From NCBI GenBank assembly GCA_965213775.1, contig CBDCAC010000005.1, positions 434,001-498,000 on the forward strand: DNA of 64,000 bases, written 5' to 3'. Under the pieces are notes generated by a model. It searched no databases. It was not told the origin of the DNA and saw nothing but the letters and a program-made list of their open reading frames with translations. The translations under genes were made by a program, and so were the position numbers. How positions within the stretch are numbered: position 1 is the stretch's first letter; every line of letters starts with the position of its first letter. Shown here piece after piece: positions 53,332 through 61,235 of the stretch. Source of the DNA: Lichenicoccus sp965213775. GTDB taxonomy: Bacteria > Pseudomonadota > Alphaproteobacteria > Acetobacterales > Acetobacteraceae.

Positions 53332-53351
53332 CAGGCCCCGGCGGCGCGGGC

Positions 53352-53912
53352 TCAGTTCTCCAGCACGCTGTCCCAGTACAGATAGTCGCGCCAGCTCTCG
53401 TGCAGGTAGTTGGGCGGGAATGCCCGTCCGTTCTCCTGCAGCTCCCAGGTGGTCGGCTGCATCGGGTTCTTGCGCGGATGCATCCGGCACTCGCGCGGCA
53501 GCCGCGATCCCTTGAGCAGGTTGCAGCTGCCGCAGGCGGTGACGACGTTCTCCCAGGTGGTGCGGCCGCCCCGGCAGCGCGGGATCACGTGGTCGAAGGT
53601 CAGGTCGTGCGTCGGCAGCCGGTCGAGACAGTACTGGCAGGAGAAATTGTCGCGCAGGAACACGTTGAACCGGGTGAAGGCGGGCTTGCGCGCGGCCGGG
53701 ATGTAGTCCTTGAGCGCGATCACGCTGGGCAGACGGAACTCCTGGCTCGGCGAGCGCACCACCCGGTCGTACTCGCTGAGCACGGAGACCCGGTCGAGGA
53801 ACACCGCCTTGACCGCGTCCTGCCACGACCAGACCGAGAGCGGAAAATACGACAGGGGCCGGAAATCCGCGTTCAGCACCAGAGCCGGGAAGTGCAGGCC
53901 GCCGTCAGGCAA
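53352..53912 (-). CDS. HNH endonuclease family protein
   Basis: 186 residues starting at a TTG with AAAGGA seven bases upstream. After an N-terminal LVLNADFRPLSYFPLSVW segment, an HNH domain has zinc-type cysteine pairs CQYC and CGSC around LTFDHVIPRCRGGRTTWENVV, and a C-terminal tail ends YLHESWRDYLYWDSVLEN. This is the conserved alphaproteobacterial chromosomal HNH protein, not a restriction enzyme in context: no methyltransferase is nearby. Its cellular role is not known to me. It diverges from gluQ. Confidence 0.85.
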   Translation of the reverse strand: MPDGGLHFPALVLNADFRPLSYFPLSVWSWQDAVKAVFLDRVSVLSEYDRVVRSPSQEFRLPSVIALKDYIPAARKPAFTRFNVFLRDNFSCQYCLDRLPTHDLTFDHVIPRCRGGRTTWENVVTACGSCNLLKGSRLPRECRMHPRKNPMQPTTWELQENGRAFPPNYLHESWRDYLYWDSVLEN

Positions 53913-54047
53913 AGACGCATCCTTTCGCGGGCGATCGCAGGTATCCGGGCGTCCGATCGCGTGGACGCCTGTCTTGCTGCGCCGCCTGTAACCGGACAAT
54001 CTATCGCAGACGCTCTGCAGCCCTGCAAGCAGGCCGGTTTGCTTGTC

Positions 54048-54944
54048 ATGATCTTGTCCGACGGCGCCGCCCAGTGCCCGGTCGCCACCCGGTTTGCGCC
54101 CAGCCCGACCGGGCCGCTGCATCTCGGACACGCCTACTCCGCCCTGGTGTCGTGGCGCCGCGCGCGCGACTCCGGCGGCCGCTTCCTGCTGCGGCTGGAG
54201 GATATCGATCCCTCGCGCTGCCGGCCCGAGCACGCAGACTCGATCCTGCAGGACCTGGCATGGCTGGGCCTGGACTGGGACGGCCCGGTGCGCGTGCAGT
54301 CGCGGCACATGGCGGCGTATCGCGCCGTGCTCGACCGGCTGCAGGCTGAGGCGCTGCTGTACCCGTGCTTCTGCAGCCGCGCCGGGATCCTCGCCGAGCT
54401 CGCGCAGTCGTCGCACGCGCCGCACCAGGCGCCCGACGGGTCGCAGCACTATCCCGGCACCTGCCACCGGCTCGATCCGGCGATCCGCCGCGACCGCCTG
54501 CAGGCCGGCGATCCGCATGCGCTGCGGCTGGACATGGCGGAGGCGCTGCGCCGGTGCGCGGGCCCGCAGCCGCTCCGCTTGGAGGATGCGGGTGCCGCCG
54601 CCGCATCGCGCTGGCAGCCCTGCCGGCCCGAGGCGTTCGGCGACGTCGTGCTGGCGCGCCGCGACGCGCCGGCCAGCTACCATCTCTGCGTCACCCACGA
54701 CGACTGGCTGCAGGAGGTCGACCTGGTGGTGCGCGGGGTGGATCTGCGTCCCGTCACCGACCTGCACCGGCTGCTGCAGACGCTGATGGGCTGGACGGCG
54801 CCGGCCTATCTCCACCATCCTCTGCTCCGCGATGCGTCGGGGCGGCGACTGGCAAAGCGCGACGCCGCCGGCACGCTTCGTGCGCTACGCGAGCGTGGCA
54901 TGCCCGCGTCCGAGGTTCGGGCGGCGGCCCTGCGCAGGGCCTGA
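54048..54944 (+). CDS. gluQ: Glutamyl-Q tRNA(Asp) synthetase
   Basis: 298 residues. The class I HIGH motif is ATRFAPSPTGPLHLGHAYSA, followed by LRLEDIDPSR, the cysteine pair and others of the zinc site (CFCSRAG, GTCHRL), and the KMSKS equivalent RRLAKRDAA. The anticodon-binding domain of GluRS is missing, which defines GluQ-RS. It attaches glutamate to queuosine in the anticodon of tRNA-Asp; the tRNA-Asp(GUC) gene at 31522 is a plausible substrate. The GH13 gene starts 14 bp downstream. Confidence 0.93.
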   Translation: MILSDGAAQCPVATRFAPSPTGPLHLGHAYSALVSWRRARDSGGRFLLRLEDIDPSRCRPEHADSILQDLAWLGLDWDGPVRVQSRHMAAYRAVLDRLQAEALLYPCFCSRAGILAELAQSSHAPHQAPDGSQHYPGTCHRLDPAIRRDRLQAGDPHALRLDMAEALRRCAGPQPLRLEDAGAAAASRWQPCRPEAFGDVVLARRDAPASYHLCVTHDDWLQEVDLVVRGVDLRPVTDLHRLLQTLMGWTAPAYLHHPLLRDASGRRLAKRDAAGTLRALRERGMPASEVRAAALRRA

Positions 54945-54958
54945 CCATCAGCCTGGAG

Positions 54959-56512
54959 ATGCCCTTGTCCGCTTCGAGCCCGGCGCGCCTCCAGCGATCG
55001 GCCAACCCGATCCTGTACCAGATCAACACCCGGGTGCTGCTGGGCGGCATCGCGCGCCGGTTCGGACGCGCGGCGACGCTGGACGACATCCCCGACCAGG
55101 CGCTGCGCGCGGTCGCCGAGCTCGGCTTCGAGTGGGTCTGGTTCCTCGGCGTGTGGCAGACCGGCGCCCAGGGGCGCGCGGTCTCGCGCAGCCACGCCGC
55201 CTGGCGGGAGGGCTTCCGCGAGGCGCTGCCGGACCTGACGGAGGCCGATATCTGCGGCTCGCCGTTCGCCGTCGCCGGCTACCAGGCGGAGGCCCGCTTC
55301 GGCGGCAACGACGCCCTCGCGCGGCTGCGCCAGCGCGTCGGCCAGGCCGGGCTGCGCCTGATGCTCGACTTCGTGCCCAACCATCTCGCGCTGGACCATC
55401 CCTGGGTGCGGCAGCGGCCCTCGCTGTTCATCCAGGGCAGCGAGGCGGCGCTGGCGGCGGAGCCGGAGAACTGGATCGCCATCGACACCGCGTCCGATAC
55501 CGCGTCCGGCACCGCGTCCGGCACCGCGTCCGGCCGGCTGATCGTGGCGCACGGCCGGGATCCGTATTTCCCCGGCTGGCCCGACACGGCGCAGCTCGAT
55601 TACGGCAATCCCGAGACGCAGGCGGCGATGCGCGACGTGCTGCTCGACATCGCCGGACGCTGCGACGGGCTGCGCTGCGACATGGCGATGCTGCTGCTGC
55701 CGGCCGTGTTCGAGCGCTGCTGGGCGGGGTGGCTGCACGGACGTCCGGTCGCCCCGTTCTGGGAGCAGACGATCCCGCGCCTGCGCGACGCCGCACCCGG
55801 GTTCTGCCTGCTGGCCGAGGTGTACTGGAACCTCGGACCGGCGCTGCTCGCCCAGGGTTTCGACTTCGCCTACGACAAGGCGCTGTACGACGCGCTGCGC
55901 GCCGCCGATGCCGGCCGGGTGCGCGCACTGCTCGGCGCCGACCCGGCGGTGCAGTCGCATCTCGCGCGCTTCCTGGAGAACCACGACGAGCCGCGCGCGG
56001 CGGCGAGCTTCGGGTGGCCGCAGCACAGGGCGGCCGCCGTGCTGTGCTTGTGCGCGCCGGGCCTGCGGCTGCTGCACCAGGGCCAGTTGGAAGGGGCGCG
56101 CATGCACATCCCGATCCATCTCGATCGCGGCGCGGCGGAAGCCATCGACCCTGCGATCCACGAGTTCTACCGCGACCTGCTCTCGGTGCTGCGGGACCCG
56201 GCGCTGCGCGACGGCACGTTCGAGCCGCTGCCGGTCGGCGCCGCCTGGGAGGGCAACCCGAGCCACGAGGCGTTCACCGCCTCGATCTGGTCGGACGCCA
56301 CCGGGCCGCGCCTGCTGTGCGTGGTGAACTACCGCCCCGACCGCGGCCAGTGCCGCGTCCGCGTCGTCCACCCGGCCCTGTCCGGCCGGCTGGTGTCGCT
56401 CTCGGATCGGCTGGGACCGGAGCACTACGCCCGCGATGGCGACATGCTCGCCGGCGAGGGCCTCTACCTCGACCTTCCGGGCTGGGGCTACAACCTGTTC
56501 GCGATCGGCTGA
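54959..56512 (+). CDS. Glycoside hydrolase family 13 (alpha-amylase-type) enzyme
   Basis: 517 residues. The four GH13 regions are present: LDFVPNH, GLRCDMAML with nucleophile Asp241, LLAEVYWN with acid Glu287, and LENHDEP with Asp343. No signal peptide is seen, so it is likely cytoplasmic, acting on alpha-glucans or related sugars; specificity is not readable. A loop at about 177-192 consists of four TAS(D/G) repeats encoded by a 12-bp tandem repeat (55487-55534). A TTG at 54965 has a better spaced GGAG than the ATG used here. It is probably cotranscribed with gluQ. Confidence 0.88.
   Translation: MPLSASSPARLQRSANPILYQINTRVLLGGIARRFGRAATLDDIPDQALRAVAELGFEWVWFLGVWQTGAQGRAVSRSHAAWREGFREALPDLTEADICGSPFAVAGYQAEARFGGNDALARLRQRVGQAGLRLMLDFVPNHLALDHPWVRQRPSLFIQGSEAALAAEPENWIAIDTASDTASGTASGTASGRLIVAHGRDPYFPGWPDTAQLDYGNPETQAAMRDVLLDIAGRCDGLRCDMAMLLLPAVFERCWAGWLHGRPVAPFWEQTIPRLRDAAPGFCLLAEVYWNLGPALLAQGFDFAYDKALYDALRAADAGRVRALLGADPAVQSHLARFLENHDEPRAAASFGWPQHRAAAVLCLCAPGLRLLHQGQLEGARMHIPIHLDRGAAEAIDPAIHEFYRDLLSVLRDPALRDGTFEPLPVGAAWEGNPSHEAFTASIWSDATGPRLLCVVNYRPDRGQCRVRVVHPALSGRLVSLSDRLGPEHYARDGDMLAGEGLYLDLPGWGYNLFAIG
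55487..55534 (+). repeat. 12-bp tandem repeat inside the GH13 gene
   Basis: Four consecutive units of ACCGCGTCCGGC (the first ends GAT). Being in phase, it adds four residues per unit and can expand or contract without a frameshift. Confidence 0.85.
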
Positions 56513-56515
56513 GCC

Positions 56516-56668
56516 TCAGTAGCCGTAGCCGTAGCCATAGCCGCGATAGGGATGATGGTAGTAGCCGGGATAGCCGTACGGGGCGATGATGCAGCCGCCG
56601 AGCGAGGCGGTGAGCCCCGCGATCACGAGCAGCCTGGCGGCGCGCTGAAGCCATGTCGTCGTTCGCAT
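56516..56668 (-). CDS. Small Gly/Tyr-rich lipoprotein
   Basis: 50 residues. An N-terminal signal (TTTWLQRAARLLVIAGLTASLGGC) ends in a lipobox LGGC, and the mature part is about 25 residues of Gly, Tyr, Pro and His (GYPGYYHHPYRGYGYGYGY). GGAGG six bases before the ATG is a strong ribosome site, so the short gene is credible. It would be a tiny membrane-anchored lipoprotein of unknown role. It converges with the GH13 gene, 3 bp apart. Confidence 0.7.
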   Translation of the reverse strand: MRTTTWLQRAARLLVIAGLTASLGGCIIAPYGYPGYYHHPYRGYGYGYGY

Positions 56669-56825
56669 GATATCCTCCACTGTCTCGATGCTGACAGCAG
56701 ATCGTGCCGGCACTGCGGCATTTCCGTGATTTGAGATCTCGCTTCGTAACGTCGGCGGCCACGGTTCCCGAGCGTCCGGTTCTGCTCTACCCTGCCGGCT
56801 CCGTCGCCAGAGCCGTCCGGGTGTC

Positions 56826-58028
56826 ATGAACCTCATCGCCGCACGCCTGAACAAGATCAGCCCCAGCCAGACCATCGCGATCTCGACCAAGGCACGGGCC
56901 CTGAAGGCGGCGGGCCGCGACGTCATCAGCCTGTCCGCCGGCGAGCCCGACTTCGACACCCCCGACCACGTCAAGCACGCGGCGATCCGCGCCATCGAGG
57001 CGGGGCAGACCAAGTACACCGACGTCGCCGGCACCCCGGCGCTGCGGGCCGCGGTCGCCGAGCGGTTCCGGCTGGATTACGGGCTCGACTACCGGCCCGA
57101 GGAGATCATCGTCTGCACCGGCGGCAAGCAGGTGATCTACAACGCGATGGTCGCGACCCTGGAGGCGGGCTCGGAGGTGATCATCCCGTCGCCCTGCTGG
57201 GTGTCGTACCCGGACATCGTGGCCCTCGCCGACGGCGTGCCGGTGATCGTCCCGTGCGGCCCGAACCGCGGCTTCAAGCTCGAAGCCGAGCAGCTCGAGG
57301 CGGCGATCACGCCGCGCACCAAGTGGTTCTTCCTCAACAGCCCCAACAACCCCACGGGCGCCGCCTACTCGGCCGCCGAGCTCCGCCGCATCTGCGACGT
57401 GCTGCTGCGTCATCCCGATGTCTGGATCTTCACAGACGATATCTACGACAAGCTGGTCTATGACGGCTTCCGGCCGGCGACCGTGCTGCAGGTCGAGCCG
57501 CGGCTGCGCGAGCGCACCGTGACCATGAACGGCTGCTCCAAGGCGTATGCGATGACCGGCTGGCGGATCGGCTTCGGCGCCGCGCCGATCGCCCTGATCC
57601 GCGCCATGGACACGCTGCAGAGCCAGTCCACCTCCAACCCGAGCTCGATCAGCCAGGCGGCGGCGCTGGCGGCGCTCAGCGGGCCGCAGGACTTCATCGC
57701 GACCATGGTCGCGACCTACCAGGCGCGGCGCGACCTGGTGGTCGAGATGCTGAACTTGGCACCCGGCATCACCTGCCACAAGCCGGAGGGCGCGTTCTAC
57801 GTCTATCCCTCGATGCAGGGCTGCATCGGCAGGACCAGCGCCGGCGGCGCCAGGATCGAGGATGACGAGGACTTCGTGACCGCGCTGCTGGAGGAGCAGG
57901 GCGTGGCCGCCGTGCATGGCGCCGCGTTCCTGTTCCCCGGCCATTTCCGCGTCAGCTACGCCACCGACACCGACAGCCTGCGCGAGGCCTGCGCCCGCAT
58001 CCGACGCTTCTGCGAGGCGCTGCGCTGA
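56826..58028 (+). CDS. Pyridoxal phosphate-dependent aminotransferase (aspartate aminotransferase type)
   Basis: 400 residues of class I fold-type I aminotransferase. Diagnostic parts are SLSAGEPDFDTP (substrate loop), TKYTDVAGTPALR, NSPNNPTGAAYS, and Lys239 in NGCSKAYAMTGWRIGF, which forms the Schiff base, plus the C-terminal RVSYAT arginine. The sequence fits the Rhizobium/Thermus type of aspartate (or aspartate/prephenate) aminotransferase. A second, clearly related gene follows 2 bp later. Confidence 0.9.
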   Translation: MNLIAARLNKISPSQTIAISTKARALKAAGRDVISLSAGEPDFDTPDHVKHAAIRAIEAGQTKYTDVAGTPALRAAVAERFRLDYGLDYRPEEIIVCTGGKQVIYNAMVATLEAGSEVIIPSPCWVSYPDIVALADGVPVIVPCGPNRGFKLEAEQLEAAITPRTKWFFLNSPNNPTGAAYSAAELRRICDVLLRHPDVWIFTDDIYDKLVYDGFRPATVLQVEPRLRERTVTMNGCSKAYAMTGWRIGFGAAPIALIRAMDTLQSQSTSNPSSISQAAALAALSGPQDFIATMVATYQARRDLVVEMLNLAPGITCHKPEGAFYVYPSMQGCIGRTSAGGARIEDDEDFVTALLEEQGVAAVHGAAFLFPGHFRVSYATDTDSLREACARIRRFCEALR

Positions 58029-58030
58029 GC

Positions 58031-59248
58031 ATGCCGGCCGTCGATGCGCCAGGCTTGGCGTCGCGCCTGGCCACGCTGGGGCTTCCGGCGACCATCGGTA
58101 TGGCGTCGCGCGCCCGCGCGCTGCGGGCGGCGGGGCACCGCGTGATCTCGCTGGCGCTGGGCGAGCCGGACTTCGACACCCCGCCCGAGGCGATCGAGGC
58201 GGCGCACGCGGCCGCCCTGGCGGGGGAGACGAAATACCCGCCGGTCGCGGGCACCGCGGCACTCAAGCAGGCGGTGCGCGACAAGTTCGCCCGCGAGAAC
58301 CGGCTGGTGTTCGCCGACGACGAGGTGATGGTCGGCAACGGCGGCAAGCAGATCCTGTTCAACGCGCTGATGGCCACCCTCGAGCCTGGCGACGAGGTGG
58401 TGATCCCGGCACCGTACTGGGCGAGCTACCCGCTGATCGTGCGGCTGCTCGGCGGGCGGCCGGTGCATCCGGCCTGCCCGGAGGCGCTCGGCTTCAGGCT
58501 CACCCCAGAGGCGCTGGAGGCGTCGATCACCCCGCGCACCCGCTGGGTGATCCTGAACTTCCCCAACAACCCGACCGGCGCCACCTGCGGCGCGGACGAG
58601 CTGGTCGGGCTCGCCGCGGTCTTGCAAGGCCATCCGAGGCTCTGGATCCTGTGCGACGAGATCTACGAGCGGCTGGTCCATGACGGGCCGGCGCACGCGT
58701 CGCTGGCGCAGCTGGCGCCGGCGCTGCGCGACCGTGTGCTGACCCTGAACGGCGTCTCCAAGACCTACGCCATGACCGGCTGGCGCATCGGCTATTGCGG
58801 CGGTCCGTCGCGCCTGATCGCGGCGATGACGGTCATCCAGAGCAACACCACGTCCGGCGCCAGCGGCATCTCGCAGGCGGCGGCGGCGGCGGCGATGCGC
58901 GGCGAACCGGACGTGGTGGCGTCGATGCGCGAGACCTATCGCCGCCGCCGCGACCGCATGGTGACGGCACTTCGGGCGATGCGCGGCGTCACCTGCAGCG
59001 AGCCGCACGGCGCGTTCTACGTCTATCCCGGCATCGCCGGCTGCCTGGGCCGCAGCAGCGCCGGCGGTGCGCGCCTCGACACCGACGAGGATTTCGCGCA
59101 CGCCCTGCTCGCGGAGCAGCACGTCGCGACCGTGCATGGCGGCGCGTTCGGCATGAGCCCCTATTTGCGCCTCAGCGTCGCCGCCGACGACGACAGCCTG
59201 CGCGAGGCCTGCGCCCGCATGACGCGTTTCTGCGAGGCGCTGGTCTAG
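58031..59248 (+). CDS. Pyridoxal phosphate-dependent aminotransferase, tandem paralogue
   Basis: 405 residues with the same signatures as the gene before it: SLALGEPDFDTP, TKYPPVAGTAALK, LNFPNNPTGATCG, and Schiff-base Lys244 in NGVSKTYAMTGWRIGY. Many segments align without gaps with the upstream protein (for example near EGAFYVYPSMQGC / HGAFYVYPGIAGC), so it is an old tandem duplication that has diverged, probably in amino acid preference. It lies 2 bp after its paralogue and is presumably cotranscribed. Confidence 0.9.
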   Translation: MPAVDAPGLASRLATLGLPATIGMASRARALRAAGHRVISLALGEPDFDTPPEAIEAAHAAALAGETKYPPVAGTAALKQAVRDKFARENRLVFADDEVMVGNGGKQILFNALMATLEPGDEVVIPAPYWASYPLIVRLLGGRPVHPACPEALGFRLTPEALEASITPRTRWVILNFPNNPTGATCGADELVGLAAVLQGHPRLWILCDEIYERLVHDGPAHASLAQLAPALRDRVLTLNGVSKTYAMTGWRIGYCGGPSRLIAAMTVIQSNTTSGASGISQAAAAAAMRGEPDVVASMRETYRRRRDRMVTALRAMRGVTCSEPHGAFYVYPGIAGCLGRSSAGGARLDTDEDFAHALLAEQHVATVHGGAFGMSPYLRLSVAADDDSLREACARMTRFCEALV

Positions 59249-59269
59249 CAGGCTGCGGCAGTAAGAGCA

Positions 59270-59382
59270 GGCAAGGGGCTTCGCCCCTTGACCCCATCAA
59301 GGCAGGCCTATGAAAACATCAGTCCAAGGAAAATGGGGTTTGGGGCCGTCGGCCCCAACGGGTCAAGGGCAGAGCCCTTGCC
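59270..59382. repeat. Four-hairpin interspersed repeat, subfamily A, copy 4
   Basis: Same orientation as the copy at 31257: AAGGGGCTTCGCCCCTT, a decayed AAGGCAGGCCTA hairpin, centre, GGGGCCGTCGGCCCC, AAGGGCAGAGCCCTT. It lies between the convergent aminotransferase and cbtA ends and contains the cbtA stop codon. Confidence 0.85.
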
Positions 59383-60134
59383 CTACGCGCCGACCCCAGG
59401 CGTCCGCCATACAGGGTTTCGGCAACCGCACCGAAACCCAGACCGAGGGTCGCCCACATGATCGCCTGCATGGCGGCCGAATCGATCCTGAAGCTCCACA
59501 GCACGACCGCCGGAAAACTGGACGGAACCTCGTTCACCGAGGGCAGAAGGGCCGCGACGACCGCCACCGACGCGAGGTAGAAGGCGCATGCGGCCAGGGC
59601 CGCCGACCAGGCGCCATGACGTTCGGTCAGATGCCGGCGCAGCATCGCCGCACCGGCCATCGCCGCGATCGAGAGCGACATCATGACGAAGTAGAGTTCG
59701 GTACGCATGCCGATGGTGTCGGGATGGCCGACCGAAGGCGGGTTGGCAGGATATTTCAGGTTCGGCACTAGGTAGAACGCGACGAACCCGGTGCTCGCCA
59801 GCAGGGCCGAGACGGCGCGCGGGCCGAGTGCGGCGATACGGCCGTTGGCCAGCGCGAACACCAGGGCGAACAGGCCGCCGAAGGCGGTGCTGTAGACCAT
59901 CACGCCGGTGAGCAGCCCGTAGCTCGCCTGCATCGGCCGGCTGACCAGTTCGGGCTCCTCGACGTCGTGGACGCCCCGCGCGGCATCGGCCCTGACCTTG
60001 GCCTGGTCCATCGCCGTCTCGAAGCCGATGGCGCGATCGACCTGCGGCTCGCCGAAGACCTTGGCGAAGCCGAACACCAGGAGCCCGGCGACGAAGCCGA
60101 CCAGCATGCCGCGGATGAGCAGGGTTCTGACCAT
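59319..60134 (-). CDS. cbtA: CbtA-type cobalt transporter subunit
   Basis: 271 residues with about six membrane helices, opening RTLLIRGMLVGFVAGLLVFGFAKVFGEP, the typical CbtA start. Charged loops (VHDVEEPELVSRPMQ) and KYPANPPSVGHPDTIG fit the family. CbtAB is predicted to import cobalt for B12 synthesis and is often controlled by B12 riboswitches, as here. The last 18 residues or so (LPLTRWGRRPQTPFSLD) are encoded by the interspersed repeat. It lies 15 bp after cbtB. Confidence 0.88.
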   Translation of the reverse strand: MVRTLLIRGMLVGFVAGLLVFGFAKVFGEPQVDRAIGFETAMDQAKVRADAARGVHDVEEPELVSRPMQASYGLLTGVMVYSTAFGGLFALVFALANGRIAALGPRAVSALLASTGFVAFYLVPNLKYPANPPSVGHPDTIGMRTELYFVMMSLSIAAMAGAAMLRRHLTERHGAWSAALAACAFYLASVAVVAALLPSVNEVPSSFPAVVLWSFRIDSAAMQAIMWATLGLGFGAVAETLYGGRLGSARRARALPLTRWGRRPQTPFSLD

Positions 60135-60149
60135 GACCGCCGCACCTCG

Positions 60150-60356
60150 TCAGTGGCAGGGAAACCCGAGCAGATGTCGGCTGTCGTGCACCCATTCGTG
60201 CACGTACATGCCGCTGACCAGCGAGGTGGCGCCCTCCTCGGCGCCGACGAAATAGATCGCGAGAAGCATCAGCGCGCCGAAGATCAGCCAAGGTAGGATC
60301 TCGCGCAACGGGATCGGTGCGGCGACGCTGTCGGGGCGAATGGTCGTGTCGGACAT
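60150..60356 (-). CDS. cbtB: CbtB-type cobalt transporter subunit
   Basis: 68 residues: one membrane helix (REILPWLIFGALMLLAIYFVG) followed by the histidine-rich tail YVHEWVHDSRHLLGFPCH that is diagnostic of CbtB and presumably binds the metal. GAGGAG eight bases before the ATG is the ribosome site. It is the first gene after the cobalamin riboswitch and is followed by cbtA. Confidence 0.92.
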   Translation of the reverse strand: MSDTTIRPDSVAAPIPLREILPWLIFGALMLLAIYFVGAEEGATSLVSGMYVHEWVHDSRHLLGFPCH

Positions 60357-60404
60357 GTGGGTATCTCCTCGGGATCGAGCGTCCCAGCGGATTGGAACAA
60401 CGCC

Positions 60405-60535
60405 ATGGTCAGGTCTGACTTTCGAGCGGCACCTGGATGCCGCCGATCTACAGTGGCGCGACCGTGCCGGATTTGCGCCGGCTTCCGTCAACATGGCTGT
60501 CTTCGGGTAGAGCGCCCCGCACCCGTGCTGTCAAA
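60405..60535 (-). promoter_or_regulatory. Cobalamin riboswitch controlling cbtBA
   Basis: Read on the minus strand, the leader contains ACGGGTGCGG, then GGAAGCCGGCGCAAATCCGGC directly followed by ACGGTCGCGCCACTGTAG (core at 60449-60486), and AAAGTCAGACCTG near the 3' end. These are the conserved B12-box parts of the cobalamin aptamer. It should lower CbtBA expression when adenosylcobalamin is plentiful. Confidence 0.88.
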
Positions 60536-60547
60536 CGGATTTACCGG

Positions 60548-61111
60548 ATGAGCCGGCGCCTGACCCTGGTCGCCCATGCCGCCACCGAGGCCACACGACA
60601 GGCGGCGTTCCCGACCGACGAGACGCTGGAGCCCTCCGGCGCGGCGAAGGCGGCGGCCCTGGCCGGCACGCTAGGCCGCGTGGATGCGGCCTGGACGAGC
60701 CCGGCGCGCCGCGCCGTACAGACGGCCGCGGCCCTGGGGCTGGAGGCGACGGCCGATCCGGCGCTGGCCGACATCGATCTGGCGCTCTGGGCCGGCCGCT
60801 CGCTCGCCGAGATCGAGGCGGCCGATGCGGCCGGCCTGAAACGATGGACCAACGATCCGGCCGCCGCGCCACATGGCGGTGAGTCCGTCGACCATCTGCT
60901 GCGACGGGTGAGGCGCTGGCTCGACGAACGGGCGTCCGACCCGGGACATGTCGTGGCCGTCACCCACGCCGCGGTCATCCGCGCGGCGGTCGTCGTGGCA
61001 CTCGATGCCGCCCCGGCCGCGTTCTGGCGTATCGACGTCGAGCCGCTGTGTTTCGCGAGCTTCCGGAGCCGAGGCGGCCGATGGACATTCCGGCTCTCGT
61101 CGCGGAGCTGA
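60548..61111 (+). CDS. Histidine phosphatase-superfamily protein with altered RHG motif
   Basis: 187 residues. The fold of phosphoglycerate mutase-like phosphatases is recognisable: LVAHAATEA at the N-terminus (nucleophile His10), SPARRAVQTA (Arg54/55), GGES (Glu112) and VTHAAVIRAA (His140). The normally invariant RHG is AHA, so Arg9 and Gly11 are lost while both catalytic histidines remain. Its position opposite the B12 riboswitch and cbtBA suggests a link to cobalamin metabolism, for example a CobC (alpha-ribazole phosphatase)-like role, but this is inferred from context only. It diverges from cbtB. Confidence 0.75.
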   Translation: MSRRLTLVAHAATEATRQAAFPTDETLEPSGAAKAAALAGTLGRVDAAWTSPARRAVQTAAALGLEATADPALADIDLALWAGRSLAEIEAADAAGLKRWTNDPAAAPHGGESVDHLLRRVRRWLDERASDPGHVVAVTHAAVIRAAVVVALDAAPAAFWRIDVEPLCFASFRSRGGRWTFRLSSRS

Positions 61112-61121
61112 GAGAGTATTA

Positions 61122-61235
61122 GGCAAGGGCTTTGCCCTTGACCCACTGGGCCCGGGGCCCCAGACCCCGACTCAAAGACTATTGGATTTCAAAGGCTCCG
61201 CCTTTGATGGGGTCAAGGGGCAAAGCCCCTTGCCT
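61122..61235. repeat. Four-hairpin interspersed repeat, subfamily A, copy 5
   Basis: Orientation as the copy at 3190: AAGGGCTTTGCCCTT, GGGCCCGGGGCCC-type inner hairpin, centre CTCAAAGACTATTGGA, AAAGGCTCCGCCTTT, AAGGGGCAAAGCCCCTT. It lies between convergent gene ends; the hydrolase stop codon is inside. Confidence 0.87.

Noticed and set aside
52735..53826. Minus-strand frame continuing upstream of the HNH endonuclease (to 54818)
   Set aside because: The HNH homology starts near LVLNADFRPLS and a TTG with AAAGGA lies just before it; the upstream extension is antisense to gluQ.
56730..56775. GGAAC ... CGTT upstream of the small lipoprotein on the minus strand
   Set aside because: The spacer is only about 12 bases, outside the 16-17 required for an EcfG promoter.
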